Source: Vitrella brassicaformis (lineage: Eukaryota > Sar > Vitrellaceae). From it: a stretch of DNA of 64,000 nucleotides. Below are positions 22,880 to 34,971 of the stretch, in pieces. The position numbers and the translations under genes are program-made. The stretch spans positions 124,001 through 188,000 of the forward strand of contig CDMY01000027.1 of NCBI GenBank assembly GCA_001179505.1, read 5' to 3'. How positions within the stretch are numbered: position 1 is the stretch's first letter; every line of letters starts with the position of its first letter. The notes under the pieces are model-generated. The model worked only from the letters and a program-made list of their open reading frames with translations, was not told the origin of the DNA and ran no database searches.

Positions 22880-24468
22880 TCATTGCCCTCCCTCCTCCAC
22901 ACATCCCATCATCAGCGTCTCGTCCAGCTCGTCTATGAAGCGACAAGACGAGCTAAGGGACGATGCACCACCCACAGTGGCAGCGGCACCGCCACAGCCG
23001 TGTGCACCGCTTGCGTCACCCTGTATCCGCGCATCACAGAACCAACACACAATGACGCCACCAAGGCACTCGCTAGCCGGCCGTCGCCGGCCTCCCTTAT
23101 TATGTACCTCCGTTTGCACATCGGCGCCATGTACAGGTGCGGCGAAGATCTGTGCCATGCGATAGTGGTGCGCGTCTCGAGCCATGAGCACCTGATCGCC
23201 TGTCTGCTTTCCCCTTGGTGTCGATGCTGCCGCCTTGGCCTTGGCCATCTTCTTGCTGCCTGCCTGGCGCGAGAGTCTGTCGCGGACCTGCTTGTGGACG
23301 GGACTGAAAGGGAGGCGCCGCATGTGCTCCAGATGGAGACGCTGGACCAGGTCCCACAAACCGCTGGTGGACAAAGAAGGAGGCGACAGAGAGAGAGTGG
23401 GGAACAGGTATGTAAAATAGTCGATCGACGAACCATCGGTACGCCAGACGGAGGAGCTCCTCATTTTTGAGCTCACAAACGCGCGTCCCTTGCTCATCAC
23501 CTGCATGACACAACAGACAGAACATCAGCCCCATGGCACTTGTCAACCAACCGCATGGAATGCATTGCTGGCCCGCCCACCCACGCACCGACCTGAGCGG
23601 CCTTTGAGGCGGATGCATCGCCTCAGCATTTCTCTCCCGCCGTCACCCAGCGTCAGGGTCATGCCGTCTTCATACTCAAAGCGCTGCACCCACACATGCA
23701 CAGCACATACAATACAGAAACACGAGCAGAGCACGGGACGTTCATTCATGTACATAAATGTACCGACCCACCGACCGACCGACCAAACTCACTCACTCAC
23801 CAATTTGGGCGGTATGGTCGAAGCGTCGGAGAGCCGCAGCAGGTCGTCCTTGCGGATCTTCAGCCCTTGTATGGTGACCTCCTCCACGCCCGTATCCCTT
23901 GTCCGCAGGTATCCCTCCACCTTGGCGTGTCGCGACTTGCCGGGCGGCGGCCGATATCGGCCGCCCTCCTCTATTATCATCTCGCCCGTTGTGGCCACCT
24001 CCAGCAACTTGGGCACCCGCGGACCTGTGGGCACCCCTCGTTGTGGCACGGGCTCGTCGTCGTCGTTGTCCTCGTCCTGATCGTAATCGTCATCCTCATC
24101 CCAGCTCCCCTCACCGTCGTCGGCACAGGGGTCCTCAGGCATCATGATGCCTGGGGGAGTAGGCGTCACCGTCGTGCTGCTGTAGGCTTTTGCCTCCTGT
24201 TTGACGGCAGCTCTCGCTCTCTGCCGTGCCAGCTCATTCAGGGCAGCGTCGCGTTGAGCTTCGACCTGCATGCAACCATCCATCCATCCATCCATCCATC
24301 CAGTGGCCACAGAAAGGAATCCACGTGTGTGTTGTGTGCGTCAGGCAACACCTGTTGGCAGCGTCGCTTCCATTGGTCTCTCTGGGCTTCGAGCTCAGCG
24401 ATTCGTTTCCTCGATTCGTGCCGAGGAGTTCCACGATATCCAGGAAGCATGGAACCTCGGCTGAGGTC
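22880..24468 (-). CDS. Acidic coiled-coil protein of unknown function
   Basis: Best-supported exons: 24468 to about 24353 (SMLPGYRGTPRHESRKRIAE with LEAQRDQWKRRCQQ), about 24268 to 23801 (VEAQRDAALNELARQRARAA; then a long Asp/Glu run; then TTGEMIIEEGGRYRPPPGKS, VEEVTIQGLKIRKDDLLRLS), about 23685-23594 (RFEYEDGMTLTLGDGGREML), about 23507-23414 and 23371-22880. The last part is LVQRLHLEHMRRLPFSPVHK, then basic KKMAKAKAAAST, then a Cys/His set (VCWFCD, HGC) that could bind zinc. The end is SSCRFIDELDETLMMG with stop TGA. The true start is unresolved: an in-frame ATG lies in the 24468 exon, but upstream exons near 24600 and 24909 are possible. I do not recognise a family. Confidence 0.5.
24275..24302. 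repeat. (ATCC)n microsatellite
   Basis: Seven ATCC units in an intron of the acidic coiled-coil gene. Confidence 0.75.
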
Positions 24469-24639
24469 TGCAGGCAACAAGGAAGCAAGGCAGCGTGGAA
24501 GTAGCAGACAGACACACGCAGACGCACGAAGGATGTGCGCACCATTGAGCGGTTGCTGACAGCAGCGACTCGTCCTGAGCAGCAAACGCACACACACAAC
24601 GCCAGGTCGATGAACCATGAACACACACGAGCGATGGTA

Positions 24640-24905
24640 CCTGTAGCCCCTGAGGAAATCTAGCCTCTGAGGATCTCCTCGTTCTGCCTGCCTTGAGGAT
24701 CTCCTCGTTCTGCCTGCCTCAGATACACACAGAACAGCATTCACTGACTGACTGACTTTGACTGACTGGATCTTCCCTCCTGCACAGATCTCCCTTCTCT
24801 GCTCACCGTCGTGCAGACGCCTGCTCTGACCTGACGAAGTAGCCACTCGACTCGAGGTGGCGAGCTTGAGACTGGGGCGTCGTGCCCCCCCGCGTCTCGT
24901 CAAAC
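24640..24905 (-). pseudogene. Relic of dehydrogenase exons 1-2 (partial duplicate)
   Basis: Compared with the dehydrogenase gene at about 20310-20500, this stretch keeps the end of exon 1 (LRQVRAGVCTT with donor GTGAGC, against LRVLRAGICKT with GTGAGC), the intron's GATC/CTGACTGACTGA pattern and ACAGAACAG, and the start of exon 2 (NEEILRG against DEEILKG). A 25-bp unit containing GAGGATCTCCTCG is tandemly doubled (about 24668-24717) and a stop follows. No GHE motif or later exon is present. It is a decayed partial copy lying about 4.2 kb from the intact gene in the same orientation. Confidence 0.65.
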
Positions 24906-24909
24906 GCAT

Positions 24910-25281
24910 AACGACCGACCGACCCAGGGAGAGGGATTCTATCATCTTTTCAGGTGAATGCGATGCACATAAATCTGTCAAGTGGCTCTCTCATCCCTTT
25001 CATGCAGCAACACAGGCCTCCTATAGCTACATACATACATCGCCGGTGCCCTCCGCATTTGAGTCAATCAGTGGCTAGTCGTTGCTCGGCTCGGCCCTTC
25101 GGGCCTCGCCTTCGCCACACATATACATCGATGGAGCCGAGTGCAAGTAGCTACACACATCGCATGACCAGAACTTTCACGGCCTTTCGCACAGGCAATA
25201 GAGAAATACAAGCAACAACCTCTGCGATTCCTTGGTACTGTATGTCAAATGTAAGTGCCTGGAACAGGGTGTTGCTGGCAC
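24910..25281. other. Short intergenic region
   Basis: Between the dehydrogenase relic and the stop codon of the giant coiled-coil gene. No coding frame or repeat of note. Confidence 0.35.
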
Positions 25282-28200
25282 TCAGTCATCATCTTCTTCG
25301 TCGAGGGTGGTGATGTTCTGCAGCGCCTCTCGATGACACCTCAACCGTTGGTGTATCTGCTCCACACGGTCGTTGAGCGTGTTGAACGACTCCAACCGAC
25401 GGGCCTCCTGTGTCATCAAGGACCTGAAAGAGACACACAAGACAAAGACGGTGTCTCCAGTGACTCGACATCAAGGCGGCAGCTCACTCGAGCGCCCGTG
25501 CGTGTCGTCGAATGCCCTCCGGTTCGTCCCCCTCCCTCAGACGAGCAAGTCTTAGCGCAGGGGGAGGCGGCGGAGGCGTGTGAGACCGACGCGGCTGGGG
25601 CACACAGGTGGACTTAGGCCGACAGGGCGGCGGCTCCCAATGTGGCGCAGGGTTCGTCACGCTGGGAGGTGGGGCGGCCAGATTCGGTGGCGACATGTTC
25701 TGTTCTGTCCTGGCGTCGTTGCGCCAGCGAGTGCCGCTGCCGTACAGACGCGTGTCTCGCTCGCCTGGCTGGCCCCGAAAAGTGGTCGATGTCGACTCGA
25801 CCTGATCAAACTGATAAGACGAATGGGAAAGACTGTATGTGACGCTCCCACTTGCACTTCGCGACTGTTTCCTTACCTGTTCTCGGACGTTTCGGCGGAG
25901 GTCTTTCTGTGCTCGTTCCATGCGACCCTGTCTCTGCAACTGCCAGTCGCGTTCACATGGTTGTGGGACGGTCACTTGACACCGCCTGTAACAGCACATC
26001 AAGGCAGAGCATGTCGCTTTCGTGTATCGTTCAAAGGGTGCTCACCTTGCTTTGCATATTTCGCTTTTGAGGAACGAAAACTCCGAGTTCATCTTGTCGA
26101 GGTCAGCCCTGACCTGCTCCCTCTGCTTCAGGGTCCGCCGAAGCGCCTCGTCCAGCTCCGAGACGGCTGACGCATACTTGTGCACTTTTGCGTCCGTCTG
26201 CTGTCGCTCGGGAGGCGCCTCTGCCGCAGGCAGAAGGGCCGCTGCCTCTGAGCCCCGCCCTTTCCCCTCTGTCTGCTCTTTCAGCTTGTTGACGCACAGC
26301 AGGGCTCCATGCAGGTCTTTGTTCGTCTGATCCACCAACTCCTGGGCCTCCCGCAGGCACCCATTCAGCCGATCAGTGACCTCCTGCAGCTCGCTGCCGC
26401 CCATCGTCTGCTGCCCTTTGGTCTTCATACGGTTGAGCACTGATGTCTGCATCTCCTGCAGAAGCCGAGACAGATGCTGCTGGTCCGAGGCATGGCCACG
26501 CAGCCGATTTCTGAGAATGTCGGCCAGACGATCAGCCTCAGTGATGCCGTGTTTCAGGCGCTGAGCTTCGTCGTCCGAGATTGCTGCTTGAGGGCTGCCG
26601 AGGCAATCCAGCGCCTTGCTCATCCGCTCAAATAGTTCGGCGCCTGCCTGTTTAGCATCCTCCATTTCCCGCCGCGCCTCGCTGAGAGCGCTCCGGTGGT
26701 TCTTGAGCACACTGCGGACTTCCCTCAGACGTACCTCACCATCTTGAGAAACAAGCAAATAGATGCAATTTTAATTCCATGCTCATCGTATCAGTAGAAG
26801 ATTTGTTTCACCTTGAATGGCGACTGCCTCCCCGACGGGTGTGCCTTTGTCCTTCTCAAGCTGTGCAAGCTTGTCAGACAAGACATCCCTCTCATGAGCA
26901 ATCGCCTCCATGCCCTCCTCGGCCTTGCGCAGAGCCTCAGTGGCGCTCTTTACCTCCTTGGTGAGCTCCTCAATCGTGTCAGCGGCATCCTTGTGCTGCC
27001 CGGCCAAGCGGTCCCTCTCCTCTTCGGCCTGATGAAGAGCCCTTTCTGCCGCAGCGACGCCCTCAGCCTGCTTGTGGAGCTTCTCTGTCATCTCCGCAAG
27101 GGTGACGGCATTTTGTGCGTCCTGACTGAGAAGCTCTTCTTGTCTTTCCTTGGCCGCACGTGCCTCCTCTCTTGCTTCCTCCAGTGCGGCCGTCTCTCCC
27201 TCCAGCTGTGCCTTGAGGCTGGCCATCTTGGATGATGTCTCGATGTCCTTGGCCTCCACTTCAGCCTTCTCTCGCCTCATTTGGTCAAGCTTAGCCCGAG
27301 CCGACTCCAGTGCACTTGTCTCGTGCTCCAGCCTCTCGGCCAGCTGGTTGCGATCGCGCTGCAGGTCGTCCTTCGCCTTTCTTGCGGCTTCTGCGGCTTT
27401 TCGTTCGCTGCCCAGCTGCTCAGAGAGGGTCGTCAGCCGGTTGGCGGAGTCTTGATATTGCTGCTCCAGACGAGGAATCTCGGCGCTCTGTGCCTCGAGG
27501 CGATGATTGGCGGACTCCAAGCGCCTGATTTTGTCGCGTTCTTCGTCAAGACATGCTTTCTGCTTGTGCATGGTGGCGGTGAGGGACGCCACTGCTCGCT
27601 CCTTCTCCCTCTCCGCGTCCAGCTTGGCTTCGTTGGCCTCTTGCATTGCCTTCTTGGCCGCCAGCACCTCGTCGGCCTGCTTGCGGAGGTTCTCGCTGAG
27701 GGTCGACACCGACTGGGCCAAGCTGTTTCGTTTGGCAGCCTGGGTGTCGCTGTCGTCCCTCAGGCGCTTGAGCTCACGCTGGGCGGCGGCCAGGTCAGCC
27801 TTTGCCTTCTCTGCTTCTTCCGACAGTGTTGCCGTCTTGGCCATGGCCTCGTGCTGACGCTCCTTCCAGAACCCCGCCTCACGCTGAGCCTCGGTGAGGT
27901 CGTCTGTCTTGGCCGCGAGAGCCGATGTCTCCCTTGCCAGCAGCGCCTCTAGTCGCGTTACTTTCTCAAGAATCTCTTGCTGGGTCGACTCGAGCGCGAC
28001 GCACTCCTCTTCGGCCTTTTCCGCTCTCTGAGTCGCCTCCGTGAGGGCAATCGATCCTCGTCGAAGCTCTTGCGCAAGCCGTCCTGATTGTTCCTCAAGA
28101 TCGTCTTTCTCTTTCTGTAGCTCCTCGAGGTATCGCTGGCCCGACTCTGCTGCTTCCTGGGCAATCTGGAGCTCTTTCTCGAGGCGCTCTTCTTCGCTGA

Positions 28201-31200
28201 CTGCCTTGGTGTTCTCTGTCCGCAATTTCTCGACCTCGGCTTGTGTCTCGTCCTTGGTAGCCTCCAATCTGCTGTTGAGCTGGGCCACCTCATGTTCCAG
28301 GTGCTCGATGCGCTGCCGCGCTTCATTGAGCGCCGTGGTTCCCTTGGCAAGAGTCTCATTCAGGTCCTCCACTGTAGCCTCCGCTTCTGCTTTTTCTTTC
28401 TCGAGTCGCTCTATCTTGTCTCGTGCCTCGGTGAGTGCCGCCGTTCCCTCCTCGAGGCGACGGTTGTACTCCTCATCGGCCGACGCGAGCGCTGCGCTGC
28501 CCTCGGTCAGCTTCTGCTTGAGGTCAGATATCGTCTCGGACATGCCCTGGCTGGACTCCTTCAGTGCAGCCTCGCTGGCCCTGAGCTTCTCCATCTCCTC
28601 CACGGCGGCGGCCTGGGCGGCGGACTCTTTCTCAAGGGCACTTTCGAGCTCTTTAGCACGCGCCAGCACCTCATCATGACTCTTTGCAGCCTCCTGTCGC
28701 TGGTGCTCTAGACCCTCGATAGTCTTCTTGGCCTCCTCAAGTGCTGTGGTCTTCTCTCGCAGCTCCTCTTGCAAGGCAGCGAGACTCGCGGAGGCCTGCT
28801 GGGAGCTTTCCTTCAACTGGGTCTCCAGCGTTGCGATCCGTCCCTGAGCGGTAGCTAACTCCTTTGACTCTTCCTCCAGCTCTGCAACCACCGTTTCCAG
28901 CTTCTCTGTGAGCGTTTGCACTGATCGCTCCGTGTCTCCCTCGCGTTTCTCAAGGGCCTCCTTGATCTTGTTGAGGCTCTCCAGCTGGTCACGCACAGAG
29001 GCCAGCGCAGAGGCGTCCTCCAGCCCTTTCTCGGTAAGCGCGGCGATCTCGTCTTTGAGGGACTTCTGCTCCCTCTCCAGCCGATTGTTTTCCTCCCGTG
29101 AGGCCTGCAGGTCCTGCAGCGCTTTGGAGAGGCTGCCCTCGCCCGTGGTGGAACGCTGCAAGTACAGACACACAAACGGATGCAATTGGACGGATGCGTA
29201 CATCTGCGCACCTCTTCGAGACTCTTGACAGCGGCGGTTGCCAATTCTAGCGCTTGCTTGGTCCTTTCCTGCTCATCGAGAGCCTCTGCCAGTTTCTCAC
29301 GGGTTTCCGTCAGCGTCTCATCCACCTCAGCTTTCTCTCTCTCGAGTCTGTCCACCATGGCCCCGACCTCAGCCCTTTCCCTTTCGAGCCCATCCAGCGT
29401 GACATCCGCCTCCGCCTTTTCTTTCTCTAGCCTCTCTATCTTGTCTCGTGCCTCGGTGAGTGCCGCCGCTCCCTCCTCGAGGCGACGGTTGTACTCCTCA
29501 TCGGCCGACGCGAGCGCTGCGCTGCCCTCGGCCAGCTTCTGCTTGAGGTCAGATATCTCGCTCGTCATCTGCTCATTTGACTCTGTCAATGCCTCCTCGC
29601 TTGTTCGCAACCTCTCCATCTCCTCGATAGCGGTGCTGAGGGCGGCGGACTCCTTCTCAAGGGCAGTCTCGAGCTCTTTTGTACGCGCCAGCACCTTCTT
29701 ATGATCCCTGGCTGCCTCCTGCCGCTGGTGCTCCAGACCCTCGATAGTCTTCTTGGCCTCTGCTTCAAAGCTGCGAGCGGAAGCCTCTTGTGTCCGGAGT
29801 CTGTCGATGAGCGCCCGCTTCTCTTCATCGAATTGTCGCTGCATCACATGCCTCACAAGCTGCCCGACCGTGCGGATAGCCGTCGTCTCAGTGATCCAGC
29901 GGGTATTCTGCGTCTCCATCTCACTCTTCAATGCGGCGATGCTTTCATTGGCCTCTTCAAGCTGTTCTTCGCATCGAGTCACCTCCGCCCGGAGCCTCTG
30001 GACTTCTTCTTTGGCGTTTCGGAATGTGCCGTCAGGCAGCGATCGCACCGAGCGCGCCGACACTGGTGTTGCCGCGCCACCTTCCCAGTCGCCCGAGTTG
30101 CCTCCATAGATGCTTCCCAGCTCAGCCTCCTCAAGTTTCTGCGTCAGTGCGCGGCTCACAGCGGCACTCACGGCCTTGCTGGCCTCCATCCGCCTCTTTG
30201 CGTCATCGAGCTGTTTCAGGTAGTCTTGCTGCTGAGCGTAGAGGTTGTGTCGGAGGATGCTGAGGGCTTCCTGTGCGTCGAGGAGGGTCGATTCCATGAT
30301 GGCGCTGTCTCGCTGCAAATCTGCGATGTACTTGTTTAGCTGCTCATTCTCCACGTTGAGCTCGACGACTTGCGCAGCTTGGCGTCGCATGAGGAAGGTG
30401 TTCGCCTTCAACAAGCCGTGCTGGACAGCGCTCGCGACCACGCGGGCTGCCTCTGCCTTGATCCTGTTGTTATCAAGGTCTTTCTGCAATCGGCGATGCT
30501 CCTCGGGGTCCACCTCAGGCTCTTTGGATTTCTCCCTCTCAAGGATCGTCTCCAGACGCTGAGATTCAGCAATGGCATACAGCTTCGCCAGCGTCAGTTT
30601 TGCCGCAAAGATGGCCGTGTCTCTGCCTTGCTGATCCGAGGTCTCCTGCAGGAGGGCCAAGGCGGCATGGGCATCTCTCGCCTGCTTGCTTGCCGTGGCT
30701 GCGAAGGCTTGGATGGTCTCGGCGTCTCCTTTCATCTTCTCGATCTCTTTGACGAGGGTTTCGATGTTGTCTCGCAGTTCCTGGACCATTTTCCTCTCAG
30801 CAGCCTGCTCGAGCCGCTTGTGGCCCAATAGGTCGACCGCTCTCTGCAGCTCCTCCAGAAGGCGCTGCTCCTTGCCTTTGTGCGTCAGGATGTCGTCTTT
30901 CAGATGCTGGATCTGGTTTTCGAGGTGCTGGTTGGCCTCGCCGACACCCCAGATGTTCTCGATCGCTTTGAAGAGGCCCTTTGTGCGTGTCTCCATCTCT
31001 TGGCGAAGTCGCCGCAGCTCTGGGTCTTCTTCGTGATCAACTGGAAGCGAAGAGTTTGTGGGGTTGTCAGTAGGGTTGTCCATCACCACCATGACATTTC
31101 TCTCCAGCTCCTTCTCCTCCGCCGCCCTCAGCTCTTCCGAGATACCGAAGAGAGCTGCCAGCGCATCCTCGAAGGTCGGAGGCTTTTTGTCGTCTGTGTC

Positions 31201-34200
31201 CTGTCTTTCAGCTGGCTTGACGCTCTGCAGCATGTTTTTTATCTCCGCGAAATGGTCTTCGCCGTGTCTCTTGGCGAGCTCCTGGAAGATCGAGCGGATG
31301 GCAGCTGACTGGACAAAGGCTCGGGCGTAGGCGGCGGCATTCAGTCGGCGATTCTCCTCAGTTAGGTCGCGGCACATGTTGCGCCAGTACCGGCGCAGCA
31401 CTTCGAGGAATCTCCCGCGATGCGTTTTGGCCTTGTTCAGCCTTTCCAGGTTATCAGCTCTGCAGAGGCACACACCCGACTCAAAACGAGCGTCTACCAC
31501 GGTCCATTCTCTGCCTACTTACTTGTCGATCAGGGTTTGCAAGGTGCCATCCTTCTCCGTCAAGGCCCGGGACCACGCCTCTATTTGTCTGTCGGCCTCA
31601 GAGAGGGCGTCCTCCTTTGCCATGTAAAGCCGCTCGAGCTCGTCTCGGTCCATTACCGCCTGGTTGAAGTCAGCCATGCTGACTCGCTTAGATTCTCGGC
31701 GAATAAACTCCTGGATCTTCTGCTCCTTGACCTCAACAATGCCGCGCAGCCTGATGACGCAAGTCAATATCTCATGTACTTGATGCGTCCCGTACAGAGG
31801 ATGGCCTTCACCTTTCAAGTTCATCTCGTAATCTGTTGAGTTCGTCTAGTGTTGCAAACTGGAGCTGCGCTTCGAGCGATGAGTCGTACCCACCGCCCTG
31901 TCTTAACCGTAGCTGCTCGAGCTAACACACACACACAGGATCGAAGACAGTCACGCAGATTGAGAAATGAAAGTTTCTGTTGCACCTCTTCTTCTATCTG
32001 TTTGCGGCGCTGCTCCGAGTGCTCCTGCAGAGACAAGACGAGATATGGTGGCTGCCCGTCTTTCCTTTCTACTTGTGGCGAATCATGCCCGACCCAGAGA
32101 TTGCGTGTGTCACTGAGGGCAGATTTTGCGTCATCCTGCGCCATCGTGAGCTCGTCTGAACACAGACACAATCTTGTATGTTCAGTGAACTTCGATCTGC
32201 CGCGTTGACTGACTTACGCAGTTTCTTGTTTGCCCTCCGTGCCCTGAACCGCTCGACAATTCTCATGAAGGCATTGACCTGATTCAGCCGCTTCACCTGA
32301 CGTAAGCAAAACACACGTATTCACACCCACTCAAGCCTCCTGCCAATCGACCGATTTTCCTGCCTTGTCATAGTTGGTTTTCAGCCTATTGACGGTCAGC
32401 TCCTTTTCGTCCAGCCGTGACAGCAGCTGCTCCTCTTGGTGGCCTGATGAATGATTCACACGAAGGAACATACCTGTGCAGGCAGCACGAATCGTGTCTC
32501 ACTCAAGCCGCCTTCCTACCAAAAAGGTCCTCGTAATCGATCCGCCTCATCTCATCGCTGCTCGTGCCGGCACGCGAGAAACCACCGCTGCTCGCAACGC
32601 GCAAAGAGCCTGACAGGAGACACGACATCTCCGCTCACCCACATGCTGACCAGCCAGCGGCGTGTGTGAGTCATGTGTACGTCCGCTCTTGGGTCGATTT
32701 TTGGAGAAGAGTTCCTCTTCAAGCTCCTGGACACGACCGCTCAGACTCGTGATCTGGTCCTCCGCCTCGGATTGCTGGCCGCGCAGAGAGACAAGAGCCA
32801 GTGACATTGTTCTGTGGTCGACGCAAAGACTGAGCTTTTACGTTGACTTGCAGGGTCCCAACTTTGGTCTCCGTTTCGGCGAGCGCCTTTTCCACTTCGA
32901 CAAGGTCGTCCCGCAGCACCTCATTCTCCCGCTCTGTCTCAAAGAGCTCCTCGTAAATCTCCTCGTTCTCCGCCACGAGGGACTCCATCTTCTGCTGCAG
33001 CTTCTGGGCACCCTGGAAACACAAGTAAAGGCATCAGCGAAAGGAAAGTGGAGCAAGTGAGTCAGCGTACCTGGATGAGGAGGTCATTCTCTTTGATGAG
33101 GTCTTTGTTTTCCTTCTCCAGCTGCAGCATCCTATTCTCGAAGTCAAGGTTGGTCTCCTTCAGCAGCGCATGCCTGCCAGCACAAAGGAAGACCCGACCG
33201 ATCGGTGAGCTCGCTCTGATACATGGACACATACCTCCTCTTTGTGGTGTGGCTGAGGCCCGATCTGAGCCTCTGGAGCTTCTTGTGCAGTTTCTTCTTT
33301 GTGCTCTCCGACAGCCCGCCAGTGGTCTGGGCGAACCTGGCCATGGATGCAGCCATCGAGGGAGACACCCGGCTGAGCCGCCGGCCGTGATCGCCGAAGA
33401 GCCCAGCTTCCGAATGGAATGAGCAGTGGGACTCCTGATATGACAGGCCTCCCTGCCACGTGGGTGAGGCCTGACCCGACTGGTCGCTGCGATGCGACAC
33501 AGGTGACAGCTGATCGGACACCTGGCTCAGCAGACGAGATGGACCCCGCGAGACAGTCCTCCCACGGTCAGCCCCATCCGCCATCGGCGAGGTCCCCGTG
33601 CTCTCGGGGATCGTCTCAATCGGCGCTGTGGTCGTGATCTCCATTAGGCCGGGCAACCTTGACTGTCTGCGCGACCCTCTGCTCGGTGACCGGCGCATGA
33701 CACCCCCAAAGGCCTCCGATAGAGTCAGGCCCTCAGGTTCAACATGTGGCGTTTTGATGGACATCCGGCGAGCGGCAATGCTGATGAATGGCTGAGGGCC
33801 TGCATAGCCATCGGCCCCTTCAGGCGGAGGAGCCACAGACAGCCGACGTGCCCTTGCCCTCGCAGCCGAAAGGGGCGTAATTCCAGGTTCCTCCGTCGTC
33901 GGCACAGCTGCTGTCTCGCCCCCTTCCTGACTGATCCGTCTCATCACGGCCATCGACACCCGCCGCGCCCGCATACGGGCCATGGACAAGGCGTCGCTGG
34001 GCTGGTCCTCTCTGCCAGCCGTCTCATTATCTCCCTCTTGGCTCGGAGTCACCCTTCGCATGACAGACGTCCGCCTCACCACACTTGGAGATGCGCCCAG
34101 GCCGCCTGCAGTTGGAGACTCTTCCAGCAGATGGGGCGCCAGCGACGTGCGGCGAGAGGGAGAGATCCTGGTCTGCGTCTCGGCTTGCTGGGCCATCAGC

Positions 34201-34652
34201 CCTTGGAAGAAATCGACGGCCATCGACACGCGCCTGCCCGTGTCGCGAGCCGGTGAGACAGGCAGGTGTTGTGAGGGAGAGGGCTCGGTGACTGGCTCCG
34301 TGACGGTCACAGCCGTATGCGTGGGGGAGGTGTCCTGCCCCTCCTCCTCGAGTGTTGTGGAAAGCTGCTGGGGCGGGCGGGACTTGGACGTGTCGCTTTG
34401 AAGGCTGGCAGCGCTGCCCCCGGCCGACTCCCGGAAGCGCACGCTTCTGCTTTTGCCCATTTCATGCCTTCTCCTTCGCGCGGCCTTGCTACCAGCTCCC
34501 TTGGCTGTGAGGTAGTGTTGAGACGGCCCCGAGATGCTGCCGGTGCTGACAGCGATGAGGACACGCGTGTCCTCCTCCCCCTCCTCGGCCGAAGAGATCT
34601 TGACGTCAGAGACGTCCTCCCAGTCACTCGAATGATCAGAGTCCGTCTCCAT
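25282..34652 (-). CDS. Giant coiled-coil protein with RRxS-rich N-terminal domain
   Basis: ATG 34652, stop TGA 25284-25282; about 17 exons. Large ones are 34652-33235, 31459-29213, 29155-26812 and about 26742-26045; smaller exons lie between 33170 and 31520 and from 25985 to 25282. My estimate is more than 2,500 residues. Exon 1 is disordered and carries many basic-Ser motifs (RRVSMAV, RRTSLAP, RRISQEG, RRLSVAP, RRMSIKT), matching the PKA-type consensus RRxS. Almost everything after residue 470 is heptad-type coiled coil rich in Glu, Lys, Leu and Ala, e.g. LERLYMAKEDALSEADRQIE and EARDKIERLEKEKAEAEATV. The C-terminus has a Pro-rich patch and ends TTLDEEDDD. No motor, ATPase or calponin domain is seen. 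Such proteins serve as golgins, centrosome, basal-body or cytoskeletal scaffolds; which applies here is unknown. It shares a divergent gap with the PAS-type gene. Confidence 0.8.
28360..28765 (-). repeat. Intragenic segmental duplicate, copy B
   Basis: Encodes EAKKTIEGLEHQRQEAAKSH through NRRLEEGTAALTEARDKIER and KEKAEAEATV. It is closely similar, at DNA level too, to 29390-29775 about 1 kb away in the same gene, including a stretch near 28440-28540 with only a few differences. Confidence 0.75.
29390..29775 (-). repeat. Intragenic segmental duplicate, copy A
   Basis: Encodes EAKKTIEGLEHQRQEAARDH through NRRLEEGAAALTEARDKIER and KEKAEADVTL; partner of 28360-28765. The two lie in adjacent exons, separated by the intron at 29212-29156. 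Confidence 0.75.
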
Positions 34653-34971
34653 TGCACTATGGTGCGCTACCTGATCATGTGACACAGGGGGAATAGTTGT
34701 CTTCCGTCTCGGAGCCCCATGTACTCACCTTCGCTTATCTGCCGCTTCTGCGGCCCTTCATGTCCGTGGGTTTGCTTGATAGTTCGCTCCTTGTACTCAT
34801 CACACTCGAGATTCGACGTCGAAGTTCGCGTGCCCCCCCAGAAGACGCCCCCACCCCTTGCAGTAAAGCTCGCAGACCGGTCGCAGACGGAAGCCACATC
34901 AAAGTTGAGAGGTGAGGGTGTAAAACACCCACCGGGGGGCTGCGAGTCAGCAGTTCGAGAGAGATCTTGAG
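34653..34971. promoter_or_regulatory. Divergent intergenic region (coiled coil / PAS-type protein)
   Basis: 319 bp between outward-facing start codons. A leftward open stretch from 34897 with a GTGAGT donor may be a 5' UTR exon of the coiled-coil gene. Confidence 0.35.

Noticed and set aside
27281-27952. Long open frames on the plus strand opposite the coiled-coil gene
   Set aside because: They mirror a repetitive Glu/Lys/Ala-rich minus-strand coding exon; their Leu/Ser/Arg composition is a by-product of the antisense reading, and no start context or splice sites fit.
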